Origin: JACCTU01 sp963737405 | GTDB taxonomy: Bacteria > Actinomycetota > Thermoleophilia > Gaiellales > Gaiellaceae | Assembly: GCA_963737405.1 (NCBI GenBank) | Contig: CAVTSL010000011.1 | Span: 124,001 to 188,000, forward strand | Reading direction: 5' to 3' | Length of the DNA: 64,000 nucleotides | Shown: piece after piece, positions 37,642-46,057 of the stretch | Numbering within the stretch: the first letter of the stretch is position 1 | How the letters are laid out: the number at the start of each line of letters is the position of its first letter | The notes under the pieces: model-generated | What the model saw: the letters and a program-made list of their open reading frames with translations, nothing else | Told to the model about the DNA's origin: nothing | The model's database searches: none | Made by a program: the position numbers and the translations under genes

Positions 37642-37920
37642 GTGATCTTCGAGGTCTTTCGCCAGGAACGCCGCGGGCAGGCGTTCGCGCACGCAGGGTC
37701 GATCGCCGCGCCGGACATGGAGTTCGCGGAGGCCTGGGCGCGCGAGCAGTACGGACGCCGGCAGGAGTCCGAGGCGCTCTGGATCGTGCCGCGCGACTCG
37801 GTCCGTGCAGTGCACGACTTTCCCGACGAGCTGAACAAGACGTACCACCGCGTCGACGGCTACTCGCTGAAGGCGAAGCTCAAGGAGGCACGTGAGCGAG
37901 CGGGCACAGCGGCTCCTTGA
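37642..37920 (+). CDS. paaB: 1,2-Phenylacetyl-CoA epoxidase subunit B
   Basis: 92 residues, GTG start one base after the paaA stop. It has the family pattern: FEVFRQERRGQAFAHAGSI and WIVPRDSVRAVHDF. It is a small structural subunit bridging the A/C dimers in the epoxidase. Its 3' end overlaps paaC by 29 bases. Confidence 0.95.
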   Translation: MIFEVFRQERRGQAFAHAGSIAAPDMEFAEAWAREQYGRRQESEALWIVPRDSVRAVHDFPDELNKTYHRVDGYSLKAKLKEARERAGTAAP

Positions 37921-38530
37921 GCTCGCCGACGACGAGCTGATCCTCGGCTGGCGCGACTCCGAGTGGACGGGAATCGCGCCGTCGCTCGAGGAGGACGTCG
38001 CGTTCTCGTCGATCGCGCAGAACGAGATCGGGCATGCCCGTGCGCTCTACGAGCTCGCCGCGCGTGACCTCGACACGACGGCGGACGAGCTCGCCTTCGA
38101 CCGTGATCCGTCCGAGTACGTCAGCGCGCCGCTCGTCGAGCTCCGACGCATGGACTGGGCACACACGATCGCGCGGCACTGGCTCTACGAGACCGCCGAC
38201 GAGATCCGGCTCGACGCGCTCAAGCGCTCGGAGGACGGGGAGGTCGCGGGGCTCGCGGCGAAGATGGACCGCGAGGAGGCGTACCACCGCATGCACGCGG
38301 CGATGTGGGTCGGCCGGCTACGCGGCGACGAGCGGTTCGAGAATGCGGTCGACGACCTCTGGCCATATGCGCTGGGCGTGCTGCCCGAGGAGCAGCGCGG
38401 GGAGCTCGTCGAGCGGGTCGGGCGTCCGGCGGTCGACGCGATCGAGCGCGGGGGACACTCCGACGAGCTGCGCGAGCTCTGGGAGGAGATGACGATGGTG
38501 CGCCGCAGCGTGCCGGGCGCGACGTGGTGA
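37892..38530 (+). CDS. paaC: 1,2-Phenylacetyl-CoA epoxidase subunit C
   Basis: 212 residues, structural ferritin-like partner of PaaA. Family motifs are LADDELILGWRDSEWTG and AFSSIAQNEIGHARALYEL, with the partial metal-site pattern kept but non-catalytic in the family. The start within paaB implies coupling. Its stop overlaps paaD (TGGTGA, with GTG as the paaD start). Confidence 0.95.
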   Translation: MSERAQRLLELADDELILGWRDSEWTGIAPSLEEDVAFSSIAQNEIGHARALYELAARDLDTTADELAFDRDPSEYVSAPLVELRRMDWAHTIARHWLYETADEIRLDALKRSEDGEVAGLAAKMDREEAYHRMHAAMWVGRLRGDERFENAVDDLWPYALGVLPEEQRGELVERVGRPAVDAIERGGHSDELRELWEEMTMVRRSVPGATW

Positions 38531-39009
38531 CCGAGGCCGCAGTCTGGGACGCCCTCGCCGAGATCCCGGATCCCGAGATCCCGGTCATCTCGCTCGTCGA
38601 CCTCGGTGTGGTGCGCGACGTCGCCGTCCAGGGCGACCGCGTGCGGGTCGAGTTCACGCCCACGTTCCTGGGTTGTCCAGCGCTCGAAGTGATGCGCGAC
38701 GCGATGGCCGCAAAGGTGCGCGAGCTCGGCGGCGAGCCCGACGTGCAGGTGATCAACGACGACTCGTGGTCGACCGATCGGATCAGCGCCGAGGGACGCG
38801 AGAAGCTGCGCGAGTCGGGATTCGCTCCGCCGGCGCCGCGCGGCGAGTCGAAGCCGACGCTCGTGCAGCTCCAGTCGGCGGTGTTCCGCTGCCCGTACTG
38901 CGGCTCGACCGACACGAAGCTCGAGAACATCTTCGGCCCGACGCCGTGCCGGTCGCTTCGTTACTGCGCGAGCTGCCGCCAGCCGTTCGAGCAGTTCAAG
39001 ACGATCTAG
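38527..39009 (+). CDS. paaD: Phenylacetate degradation protein PaaD (MIP18/SufT-like plus zinc finger)
   Basis: 160 residues from the GTG at 38527. An N-terminal MIP18/DUF59 domain (IPDPEIPVISLVDLGVV, TFLGCPALEVM) is followed by a C-terminal CPYCGS..CASC four-cysteine zinc ribbon, as in PaaD, which helps assemble the PaaE iron-sulfur cluster or the diiron centre. No paaE reductase follows, so the reductase must be elsewhere. The operon ends here. Confidence 0.95.
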   Translation: MTEAAVWDALAEIPDPEIPVISLVDLGVVRDVAVQGDRVRVEFTPTFLGCPALEVMRDAMAAKVRELGGEPDVQVINDDSWSTDRISAEGREKLRESGFAPPAPRGESKPTLVQLQSAVFRCPYCGSTDTKLENIFGPTPCRSLRYCASCRQPFEQFKTI

Positions 39010-39046
39010 ACCTCGACGCCGTCGGCGACACGACACGTCCTTCGAC

Positions 39047-39193
39047 ATGGCTGGATGGACCGACAGCAACCAGCACGACCCCGGCGTGACCCTGCTCGAG
39101 CTGCTCGGCTGGGTCGCGGGCGTCCTCGCCTTCGCGCTCGGCGTCTACGCCTACCTCCGGTACCGCAGATCTCGCGCGGACGATCGGCCCTAG
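39047..39193 (+). CDS. Small membrane protein with a baseplate-J-like N-terminal motif
   Basis: 48 residues from the ATG at 39047: GWTDSNQHDPGVTLLELL, then a single transmembrane helix (GWVAGVLAFALGVYAYL) and a basic tail. The motif 'WTD.n..DPGvTLLEL..W' is a hallmark of phage/contractile-injection baseplate J proteins, but here it runs straight into a membrane helix. Whether this is homology or chance in such a short protein cannot be settled. It lies 37 bases after paaD. Confidence 0.5.
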   Translation: MAGWTDSNQHDPGVTLLELLGWVAGVLAFALGVYAYLRYRRSRADDRP

Positions 39194-39229
39194 CCGGGCT
39201 CGCACTCGACTCAGCGCGCGATCACGCGA

Positions 39230-41118
39230 CTACGGCCCGCCGCCTCCGCCGCTCGTCGTGGTCGGCCCCTTGCCGGCGTTCTCGGCGACGTACGCCGCGA
39301 CGGCCTTGATCTCGGCGTCGCTCAGGCGGCCCTGGAACGCCGGCATGCCGCCGCCGCCGTTTCGCACCTGCTGCTCGACCGTCGCCTCGTCGGGCTTCAG
39401 CTGGTCGAGGTTCGGGCCGACCGTGCCCGTCGTCCCTGCTGCGCCGAGCGTGTGGCAGCTGCCGCAGTTCGACGTGAAGACGGACTCTCCGCTCGCCTCT
39501 GCGCCGGTCGTCGTCCCGGACGTCGTGGTGCCGCCGCCCGCCGTGCCCGTGGCGCCGAGGCGGTAGGCGATGATCATGGGCCGCTGGTCCTTCGTCTGCG
39601 GGAAGCTCGCGGCGGTGATCAGCGTGTCGCCGACGATCGCGACCGTCGCGTTCGTGCCCGCCGGCATCTGCTTCTCCCAGACGACGGTGCCGTTGTCGCG
39701 GTCGAGCGCGACCAGCTTGCCGTCGAACGTCGTCGTGAAGACGAGATCGTTCGAGACGGTGGCCGCGCCGTACGCGGGCTGCGAGAAGTCGCGCTTCCAC
39801 TTCACGGAGCCGTCGCTCACGTTGAGCGCGACCATCTCGCCCGTCCCCTTCGCGATCTGCAGGTCGAACTTGTTCTGCGCCTGGAAGACCGTCGGGATGT
39901 CCACGATCGGCGCGTAGACGACGCCGTCCTCGACCGCCATCTGCGTCTCGACCCCGCCGAGGATGCCGGGGAGCAGGGTGATCGGCAGCTTCGGCATCTG
40001 GTCGTAGTCGCCCTCGAGCGCGATCTCGTTGTCCTTGTCGTGCCCGCTGTGCTTGCCGACCGGCTGCTTCCAGACGAGCGAGCCGTCCTTCGCGTCGACC
40101 GCGAACACGTAGCCGAGCTTCCCGGCCGCGAGCACGAGGTCACGGTCGCCGTCCTTCGTCAGGATCGGCGGCAGCTGGAGATCCCAGTCGTAGACGTCGT
40201 GCGGTAGAACCTGCCGGTACCACATGACCTTGCCGTCGTCGGGGTTCAGCTTGACGACGCTGTTCGTGTAGAGGTTCGGGCCGGGTCGGCTCGAGCCCCA
40301 CGGAAGGTCCGGCGTGCCCGGCCAGGGTGCGGGGTTCGCGACGTCGATGTAGACGTTGCCGTCGTCGTCGAACGCGGGCGGGTGCCAGAGCCCGCCGCCG
40401 CTGTTGATGTCGGTGTGCTCGTTGCTCCAGAGGTTCTCGGGGACGGTCCAGAACTTCCACTTCTCCTTGCCCGTCTCTGCGTCGAGCGCCCAGAGGACGC
40501 CGGCACCGTTCCCCTTGTAGAACGACTTCGTGTTGCCCGGGGACGGTGGAGACGTAGAGCGTGCCGTCGAACACGGCGGGCGCCATGTCGATGCCCTCGT
40601 TGGCGTTCCGGACGAGCTTCTGGGAGCGCCAGACCTCCTGCCCGGTGTCCTTGTCGAGCGCGAACGCGAAGTCGGACCGTCGCGCCGTACACCTTGTCGT
40701 AGCCGATCGTGACGCCGTTCGGGCCGACGGTGGGCGAGTTGTAGTTCTTCGTCCACTTGACCTGCCCGCTCTCGAGGTCGATCGCCTGGACGTTGGAGGT
40801 CAGATCCTGCGTGTACACGACGCCGTCCGCGATGATCGGCGTGGACGCGTAGTTGCCGAACGTGCCGCCGCCCGTGATCGGCACCGTCCACGCGACGCCG
40901 AGCTGGTCGACGTTCCCCGAGTCGATGTCGCTCGTCGCGACGCGCCGGTTCGCCAGGTCGCCGTTCGGCGTCGGCCACTCGTCCGCGAAGTCCGAGGCTT
41001 CCTTCGGCGCGCCCTCGGGGACACCGTTGTCGCCGCCACCGCCGCCGCACCCGCCAAGCGCGACGATCGCGAACAGGTAGACGAGGAGCCGGGACGCTTG
41101 CGCGCTCATCTTTCTCAT
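39230..41118 (-). CDS. PQQ-type quinoprotein dehydrogenase with C-terminal cytochrome c, two frameshifts
   Basis: Reconstructed 628-residue lipoprotein (lipobox in VALGGCGGGGG). An eight-bladed beta-propeller of alcohol/glucose dehydrogenase type (repeats such as GKVMWYRQVL, GSVKWKRDFS, GTVVWEKQMP) is followed by a cytochrome c domain with CGSCH and a C-terminal MPAF ligand segment. Frames change at about 40680 (extra G after GCGAC) and about 40540 (extra G in CCCGGGC). Without them the reading is continuous, and the span of 1889 bases is 3n+2. It oxidises an alcohol or aldehyde and passes electrons to its own heme. Confidence 0.85.
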
Positions 41119-41184
41119 AGATAGCACAGATCGTGCAGTTCTAAACAACGCCCTCCGTCCGGCCCGAGGCCGTAGGGTTGAGCG

Positions 41185-41370
41185 GTGGACTGGCTCTGGC
41201 TCCTCGGCGTCCTCGCGACGATCGCCTGGATCGTCGCGATCGTCGACATGGTCCGGCGGCGGGCCTCGCTCTCGCGCGGGCAGCTCGGCGCCTGGCTCCT
41301 GATCGTGATCATCTTCCCGATCCTCGGGACGATCCTCTACTTCGTCCTGGGGCGAAAGCCCGCGGTCTAG
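41185..41370 (+). CDS. Two-helix PLD-nuclease N-terminal-domain (PLDc_N) protein
   Basis: 61 residues from a GTG at 41185. Two hydrophobic helices with the pattern WLWLLGVLATIAWIVAIVDM..GQLGAWLLIVIIFPILGTILYF are the PLDc_N domain found at the N-terminus of cardiolipin synthases and as stand-alone small membrane proteins. Its TAG stop (41368-41370) is the first three bases of the structured repeat that follows. Confidence 0.8.
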   Translation: MDWLWLLGVLATIAWIVAIVDMVRRRASLSRGQLGAWLLIVIIFPILGTILYFVLGRKPAV

Positions 41371-41534
41371 GAGGGTTTGGCGGGACGGGCCTCGTCGTCG
41401 GGGTGCGATGGGTGGTGCGAGGCAAGGACGCAGGGAGCGTTCGTATCCAGTGGATACGGGCGCGACTGAGGACGCCGCATCGCGCCGCCCAGCGCGGCCC
41501 GGCGGCACAGCGCCCGTCTTGCCAAGCCCTCCTA
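41368..41534 (+). ncRNA. Structured 167-nt repeat, copy 1
   Basis: An imperfect palindrome between two convergent genes. P1: 41368-41390 with 41512-41534 (23 pairs, a few G-U). P2: 41394-41402 with 41498-41506. P3: 41410-41419 with 41481-41490. Inside lie three hairpins: GGACGC/GCGTTC at 41426-41442, GTATCC/GGATAC at 41443-41457 and GGCG/CGCC at 41459-41476. Non-Watson-Crick pairs are G-U when read on the plus strand, so the functional strand is probably plus. The element begins and ends with TAG..CTA, giving both neighbours their stop codons. Copies 2 and 3 are at 46055 and 57211. Confidence 0.75.
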
Positions 41535-42377
41535 GGCGGCGATCCGGAAGCCGGGCGTGGCGATCCGCTCGGCCGCGAGGAAGAGCGGCGCCGCGGCGTA
41601 GCGCAGCGAGCGTGCGGCGAGCGGCAGCGCCATCGCGTGCGCCGAGTTGAACGACAGCCCGTACTCCTCGCGCAGCCGGCCGGGTAGGAGCGCCGCGGTC
41701 GAGAGGCGGTGCGCGGGCGCGATCAGGCGCATCGGCGCGGGGAGACGCGCACGAAGGATCTCCGCCGCGACGTCTCGTGCGGGAGGCGTGACGACGATCG
41801 GGCCGTCTGCGACGGTCTCCGCGAACCACGCGCGGAAGTCCGCGAGGGTCGGGGGCAGCACGCCGCCCGGGGTGCCGAAGATCCGGGCGACGAGCGACAT
41901 GTCGCGGTAGTAGCGCTCCTCGTCGTCGTCGGTCAGGCGGGACACGAAGCGCGTGTACACGCCGAGCGAGCAGTCGACGAGCGTCGCGTGCACCCAGAGC
42001 ATGAGCTCGGGATCCTCGGCGCTGTACGGCGTGCCGGCCGGGAAGGGACCGAGCGCCGTCGTCGTCCGCCCTCGCACCCGCGCGTGCACCGCGCGGACCG
42101 CCGCGCCCGCGGCCTCTCCTTCGGCCTTCGTCCCGTACGCGACGAGGTACAGCGCACGGAGCGTGTGGAGCAGCCGCTTCCACAGGTCGCGGCGGTAGTC
42201 GGAGTGCTCGACGACGCCTGCGGCGACGAGCGGGTGCGCGACCTGGAGGAGCACGGCAGGACCGCCGCCGAGCAACGGGGTCAACGGTGAGTTGCCCACC
42301 CTCCGGATCACGCTCTCCGGCGGGAACCAGCCGTCCCGCGAGGCGACCCGCTCCGCGTGGGTGCGTGGTCGAGCCAC
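41532..42377 (-). CDS. MpaB/DUF2236-family (rubber-oxygenase-like) protein
   Basis: 281 residues from a GTG at 42377. The family's pattern is visible: GGGPAVLLQVAHPLVAAGVVEHSDYRRDLWKRL, an AVHARVRGR segment and DPELMLWVHATLVDCSL, which include the heme/metal-linked histidines of DUF2236 proteins related to latex clearing oxygenases. The substrate is unknown. Its TAG stop is supplied by the end of structured repeat copy 1. It is divergent from the SelW-like gene. Confidence 0.82.
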   Translation of the reverse strand: MARPRTHAERVASRDGWFPPESVIRRVGNSPLTPLLGGGPAVLLQVAHPLVAAGVVEHSDYRRDLWKRLLHTLRALYLVAYGTKAEGEAAGAAVRAVHARVRGRTTTALGPFPAGTPYSAEDPELMLWVHATLVDCSLGVYTRFVSRLTDDDEERYYRDMSLVARIFGTPGGVLPPTLADFRAWFAETVADGPIVVTPPARDVAAEILRARLPAPMRLIAPAHRLSTAALLPGRLREEYGLSFNSAHAMALPLAARSLRYAAAPLFLAAERIATPGFRIAA

Positions 42378-42416
42378 CCCCACAGGATGGCCGATGGCGC
42401 GAGGTACGCTGCCGCC

Positions 42417-42632
42417 GTGCGCGTCGAGATCCACTACTGCCCCGTCTGAAGCGGCTACGACCGCCGGGCCGCGAGTCTCGCGGCCGAGATCAAGCGACGG
42501 ACGGACTACGACGCGGAGATCGTCGAGGGCGCGAAGAGCCAGTTCGACGTGCTCGCCGACGGGAAGCTCGTCTTCTCGAAGCAGCGCGAGGGGCGCTTCC
42601 CCGAGCACGACGAGATCCTCGCGGCGCTCTGA
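42417..42632 (+). CDS. SelW/Rdx-family selenoprotein candidate with in-frame UGA (Sec)
   Basis: 71 codons from a GTG at 42417, with a GAGG ribosome site at 42401-42404; an ATG at 42387 is a longer alternative. The reading is VRVEIHYCPVUSGYDRR.. then FDVLADGKLVFSKQ, EGRFPEHDEI and a final TGA. This is the SelT/W/H (Rdx) thioredoxin-like fold, in which the first redox motif is CxxC or CxxU. The UGA at 42447-42449 sits exactly at the second redox position. A seven-pair hairpin lies 17-36 bases downstream, the position of bacterial SECIS elements. No other stop interrupts the frame. Decay of a Cys codon or a base error is possible but less likely. Confidence 0.8.
42467..42485 (+). promoter_or_regulatory. 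SECIS-like hairpin downstream of the in-frame UGA
   Basis: GGCCGCG (42467-42473) pairs with CGCGGCC (42479-42485) around AGTCT. The loop's second base is G, and it lies within the 16-37 base window after UGA that bacterial SelB-dependent decoding requires. No SECIS software was run. Confidence 0.6.
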
Positions 42633-42639
42633 GCCCGCG

Positions 42640-43866
42640 CTACTGCTGCTTGCCGATCAGGTGGTGCCAGGGGCGCCACCAGCGCGTCAACCGAGCGTGG
42701 TCGCTCCCGCCCTCGCGGGCGATCGCGAGCATGTCGCGGTGCGTCGGCTGGCCGAGGCGCTCGTGCGTCCAGACGATGACGGCGTCGTCGCCGTCGAAGT
42801 AGCAGAAGACGCGGCCGCCGGGCTTTCCGGGGCCGTGCATCCACGCCAGCTCGCCGCCCCAGAAGAAGGCGTTGCACTTGCCGCTGTCCCTCTTCACCTC
42901 GGAGCGCTTGCGCAGCTCGCTGTTGTAGGCCTCGGCAAGCGCGACGGAGTTCGGATAGGTCGACACCTGCCAGCGGTCCGGCACGCCGCTCGGCGGTAGA
43001 CACACTGCCGTCTCGTCGGCGTTCGGCTCCGCCACCGTCTGCACCTGGCACGCGTTCCAGATGTCCGCCGGGATGAGCGCGCGGAGGCCGGCCGCCGATG
43101 CGGTGGGCGCCGCGGCTCCGCCCGTCGTCGCCGTCGTGTCCGGCGCTGCAGCGCTCTTGTCTGCGCCGCTCCCTGTGGTGAAGTAGACGACCGCGACTGC
43201 GGTCGCCGCTGCGATCAGCGCGACGAGCAGGGCGAGTGGCCACGTGAGCGACCGCCGCGGCTTCCCGAAGAACATGAACGTCCACCGATTCCGCGGCTGC
43301 GCGTCGAGCTCGGAGTAGACCTTGTAGACGTGGACCGGGTCGGAGATGTTCTTGAGGCGGACGCGGCCCCGATCGCTGTAGTGGAGGCCGCCGAGGCGTC
43401 CGGCGAGGCGCGACGTCGCCTCGCTGATCATCACCTCGCCGCCGTGGGCGCGGCCGCAGAGCCGCGCTGCGACGTTGAGCGCGGCACCGCGGAAGCTTCC
43501 GTCGGGGAGCCGCACCGCCTCACCCGAGTCGATCCCGATGCCGACCTTGATCGGCAGGTTCTCGTCCGCCTCGGTCGCCGCTTCGAACTGCCCCTGGAGG
43601 TCGACCGCGGCCCGGATGGCCTGACGGGCGGACTCGAACACCGCGAGCACCTCGTCGCCCCTGATCTCGACGAGCTCGCCGCCGTGTGCGTCGACCTCCT
43701 CCTGGACCAGGCACGTGAACCTCGCCGTCAACTGGGCGGCTGCCTCGTCACCGAATTCCTCGGTGAACCGCGAGTAGCCGCGGACGTCGGCGATGAGGAA
43801 CGTCCGGACGCCACCTGCCTCGTCGCTCAAGGCCTCCGAGTATGCGCCCGTCGTTCCCGTCTTCAA
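42640..43866 (-). CDS. Membrane-anchored class III nucleotidyl cyclase with extracellular domain
   Basis: 408 residues. The N-terminal cyclase domain has metal aspartates in FLIADVRGYS (about D27) and IRGDEVLAVF, and VGIGIDSGEAV. A basic linker, one transmembrane helix (LALLVALIAAATAVAVVYF) and an extracellular C-terminal domain of about 160 residues follow, with four cysteines suggestive of disulfides. This inverted topology (catalysis N-terminal, sensor outside) suggests a signalling cyclase or degenerate relative. It is divergent from the XRE gene. Confidence 0.85.
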   Translation of the reverse strand: MKTGTTGAYSEALSDEAGGVRTFLIADVRGYSRFTEEFGDEAAAQLTARFTCLVQEEVDAHGGELVEIRGDEVLAVFESARQAIRAAVDLQGQFEAATEADENLPIKVGIGIDSGEAVRLPDGSFRGAALNVAARLCGRAHGGEVMISEATSRLAGRLGGLHYSDRGRVRLKNISDPVHVYKVYSELDAQPRNRWTFMFFGKPRRSLTWPLALLVALIAAATAVAVVYFTTGSGADKSAAAPDTTATTGGAAAPTASAAGLRALIPADIWNACQVQTVAEPNADETAVCLPPSGVPDRWQVSTYPNSVALAEAYNSELRKRSEVKRDSGKCNAFFWGGELAWMHGPGKPGGRVFCYFDGDDAVIVWTHERLGQPTHRDMLAIAREGGSDHARLTRWWRPWHHLIGKQQ

Positions 43867-43873
43867 ATGGCGA

Positions 43874-43912
43874 TTGGACGGTTTCTGCGCCTGCCTATAG
43901 CATGATCGCTAT
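43874..43912 (+). promoter_or_regulatory. Promoter and inverted-repeat operator of the XRE gene
   Basis: TTGGAC (43874-43879), 16 bases, TATAGC (43896-43901). ATAGC-ATGATC-GCTAT (43897-43912) is an inverted repeat covering the -10 box and the ATG at 43911, so the transcript is probably leaderless and the encoded HTH protein may repress itself. Confidence 0.5.
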
Positions 43913-44195
43913 GGCCAGGGCCGACAGGAAGCCGGCGATCGAGCGCCTGCGCGAGCGGGCTGAGCAGGCGATCGCGCCGAAGGAGGGCTATCTCTTCGCC
44001 CAGATCGCCGACGACGTCGCCACGCGGCGCGGTGAGCGAGGGCTCTCGCAGCGCGAGCTCGCCGAGCTGACGGGCACGACGCAGTCCGCGATCGCGCGGC
44101 TGGAGCGAGGCGGCCGGCCGCCCAGGATCGACACGCTGCTGCGGATCGCCGAGGCGCTCGACTGCGACCTCCGCGTCGAGCTCAGGCCCCGCTGA
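43911..44195 (+). CDS. XRE-family helix-turn-helix protein (HigA-like)
   Basis: 94 residues from the ATG at 43911. An XRE HTH (RGLSQRELAELTGTTQSAIARLERG) is followed by DTLLRIAEALDCDLRVEL, the short C-terminus typical of HigA-type antitoxins. No HigB/RelE toxin precedes or follows it, so it is either an orphan antitoxin or a plain regulator. It overlaps the convergent enoyl-CoA hydratase end. Confidence 0.82.
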   Translation: MARADRKPAIERLRERAEQAIAPKEGYLFAQIADDVATRRGERGLSQRELAELTGTTQSAIARLERGGRPPRIDTLLRIAEALDCDLRVELRPR

Positions 44196-44952
44196 AGCTC
44201 GGCGGGCGCTTCTCGAGGAAGGCGTTCACGCCTTCGCGGAAGTCCTCGGTCTGGGTCGCGGCCGACTGGAGCTGCGCCTCGAGGGAGAGCTGCTCGTCCA
44301 GCGTGGCGCGCTCCGCGTGGTCGAAGAGCCGTTTCGTCATGCCGATCGCCTTCGTCGGCAGCGACGCGTAGTTCGCTGCGAGCTCCGCGACGCGCGGGAC
44401 GAGCGAGTCGGCCTCGACGACCTCGTTCACGAAGCCCCACTCGGCGGCCTCGGCGGCGGTGAGCCGCCGGTTCGTCGTCATCCAGTGGAACGCGCGCGCG
44501 ACACCGAGCAGGCGCACGATGAAGTACGAGCCGCCCGAGTCGGGCACGAGCCCGATCCCGACGAAGCCGGGGACGAACGTCGCGCTGTCGGCGGCGATGC
44601 GCAGGTCGCACGCAGCCGCGAGTGAGAGGCCGGCGCCGGCAGCAGGCCCGTTCACCGCGGCGATCACCGGCTTCTCGAGCGCACGGATCGCGCGGATGTT
44701 CGGGTGGTACGTCTGCTCGAGCCGCTCGCGGATGTCCGCGGCGACCTCGCGGAACTCGGTCAGGTCCTGGCCGGCGCAGAAGCCACGACCGGCGCCGGTG
44801 ATCACGACCGCGCGAACGGCAGGGTCTCGCGCCTCCTTCAGCGCAGCCGCGAGCGCTGCATGGAGCGCCGCGTTGAACGCGTTGAAGACCTCCGGACGGT
44901 TGAGCGTGATCGTCAGCACCGCGCCCTCGCGACTCGTCTCGACCTCCGCCAC
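44182..44952 (-). CDS. Enoyl-CoA hydratase/isomerase family protein, PaaG-like
   Basis: 256 residues from a GTG at 44952, preceded by GAGGAG. Crotonase-fold motifs are GAGRGFCAGQDL and NGPAAGAGLSLAAACDL. The segment GLVPDSGGSYFIVR carries the aspartate typical of PaaG, the isomerase that turns ring-1,2-epoxyphenylacetyl-CoA into the oxepin. This fits paaABCD 5 kb away, but other isomerases share this aspartate, so the name is an inference. Confidence 0.85.
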   Translation of the reverse strand: MAEVETSREGAVLTITLNRPEVFNAFNAALHAALAAALKEARDPAVRAVVITGAGRGFCAGQDLTEFREVAADIRERLEQTYHPNIRAIRALEKPVIAAVNGPAAGAGLSLAAACDLRIAADSATFVPGFVGIGLVPDSGGSYFIVRLLGVARAFHWMTTNRRLTAAEAAEWGFVNEVVEADSLVPRVAELAANYASLPTKAIGMTKRLFDHAERATLDEQLSLEAQLQSAATQTEDFREGVNAFLEKRPPSFSGA

Positions 44953-45046
44953 GCTCGTCTCCTCTCCTCTGGAACGACCGGCGCCATCTTGGCGCATCGG
45001 GAACGCCCTCCGCGGCAGCCTCGGGGCTCCGAGCTACCCTCGCTGG

Positions 45047-46057
45047 ATGTCAGGCCTCACGTTCCTCGACGGGCTTCCGGAGCACAGCCGCGGCGGCGCG
45101 TCCGAGCCGCTCCCCGACGCCGAAGCGCTCGACGCCTACTCGCGGGTGGTGACGACCGTCGCCGAGCGGCTCGGGTCGTCGGTCGCGAACCTGCGCGTCG
45201 CGCGCCGCGTGCGCGGCGGGCGGGTGCTCGAGGGCGGCGGGTCGGCCGTCGTCATCACGCAGGACGGCTTCATGCTCACGTCGGCGCACGTCGTCCAGCG
45301 CTCGGCGCGCGGAAGCATGGCGTCCTTCGCCGACGGGCGCGAGAGCGAGGTGGACGTCGTCGGCGCCGATGCGCTCTCCGACCTCGCGGTGCTGCGGACG
45401 GACGCCGCCGAGCTCCAACCCGCAGAGCTCGGCGACGCGGAGACGCTCCGCGTCGGTCAGCTCGTCGTCGCGATCGGGAACCCGCACGGATTCGGCGGCT
45501 CGGTGACGGCCGGCGTCGTCTCGGCGCTCGGCCGCTCGCTCCCCACGCGCTCCGGCGCGATGGTCCGCTTCGTGGAGAACGTCGTGCAGACCGACGCTGC
45601 CCTCAACCCCGGCAACTCGGGCGGCGCGCTCGCGGACGGCCTCGGCCGCGTGGTCGGGATCAACACCGCCGTCGCAGGCGTCGGCCTCGGCCTCGCCGTG
45701 CCGATCAACACCGCCACCCGACGCATCATCGGGGCGTTGATGACCGAGGGCCGCTACCGGCGTGCGTACCTCGGCGTCGGAGGCGGCGTCCGGCCGCTGC
45801 CTCCCCGCGTTGCGCGCGAGCTCGGCCGCGAGTCGGCGCTCGAGGTCGTCGAGGTCGTCCCCGAGGGGCCGGCCGCGCGCGCCGGCGTCCGGCCGGAGGA
45901 CCTCGTCGTGGCCGTGGACGGGACGCCGATCACGACGGTCGACGACCTCCAGCGCCTGATGACGTCCGATCGGATCGGGGTGGCCGTCCGGCTCGAGCTC
46001 GTCCGCAACGGGCGAATGCTGATCCTGGAAGCGCTCCCCGTGGAGCTCCCGGCCTAG
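45047..46057 (+). CDS. HtrA/DegP-like serine protease with PDZ domain, no signal peptide
   Basis: 336 residues from the ATG at 45047. The S1C catalytic triad is H81 (TSAHVV), D112 (SDLAVL) and S191 (GNSGGAL), followed by one PDZ domain (about 240-330, GPAARAGVRPEDLVVAV). The N-terminus (about 30 residues) has neither a signal peptide nor a transmembrane helix, so it is likely cytoplasmic, unlike most HtrA proteases. Its TAG stop starts structured repeat copy 2. Confidence 0.9.
   Translation: MSGLTFLDGLPEHSRGGASEPLPDAEALDAYSRVVTTVAERLGSSVANLRVARRVRGGRVLEGGGSAVVITQDGFMLTSAHVVQRSARGSMASFADGRESEVDVVGADALSDLAVLRTDAAELQPAELGDAETLRVGQLVVAIGNPHGFGGSVTAGVVSALGRSLPTRSGAMVRFVENVVQTDAALNPGNSGGALADGLGRVVGINTAVAGVGLGLAVPINTATRRIIGALMTEGRYRRAYLGVGGGVRPLPPRVARELGRESALEVVEVVPEGPAARAGVRPEDLVVAVDGTPITTVDDLQRLMTSDRIGVAVRLELVRNGRMLILEALPVELPA

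Noticed and set aside
42447..42449. In-frame TGA as proof of a pseudogene
   Set aside because: The only interruption sits exactly at the CxxU position of a family with natural selenoproteins and a hairpin follows. Frame damage elsewhere in this window is by insertion, not substitution.
43911..44195. XRE gene as half of a HigBA toxin-antitoxin pair
   Set aside because: No toxin-like gene is adjacent on either side; upstream is a divergent cyclase and downstream a convergent crotonase.
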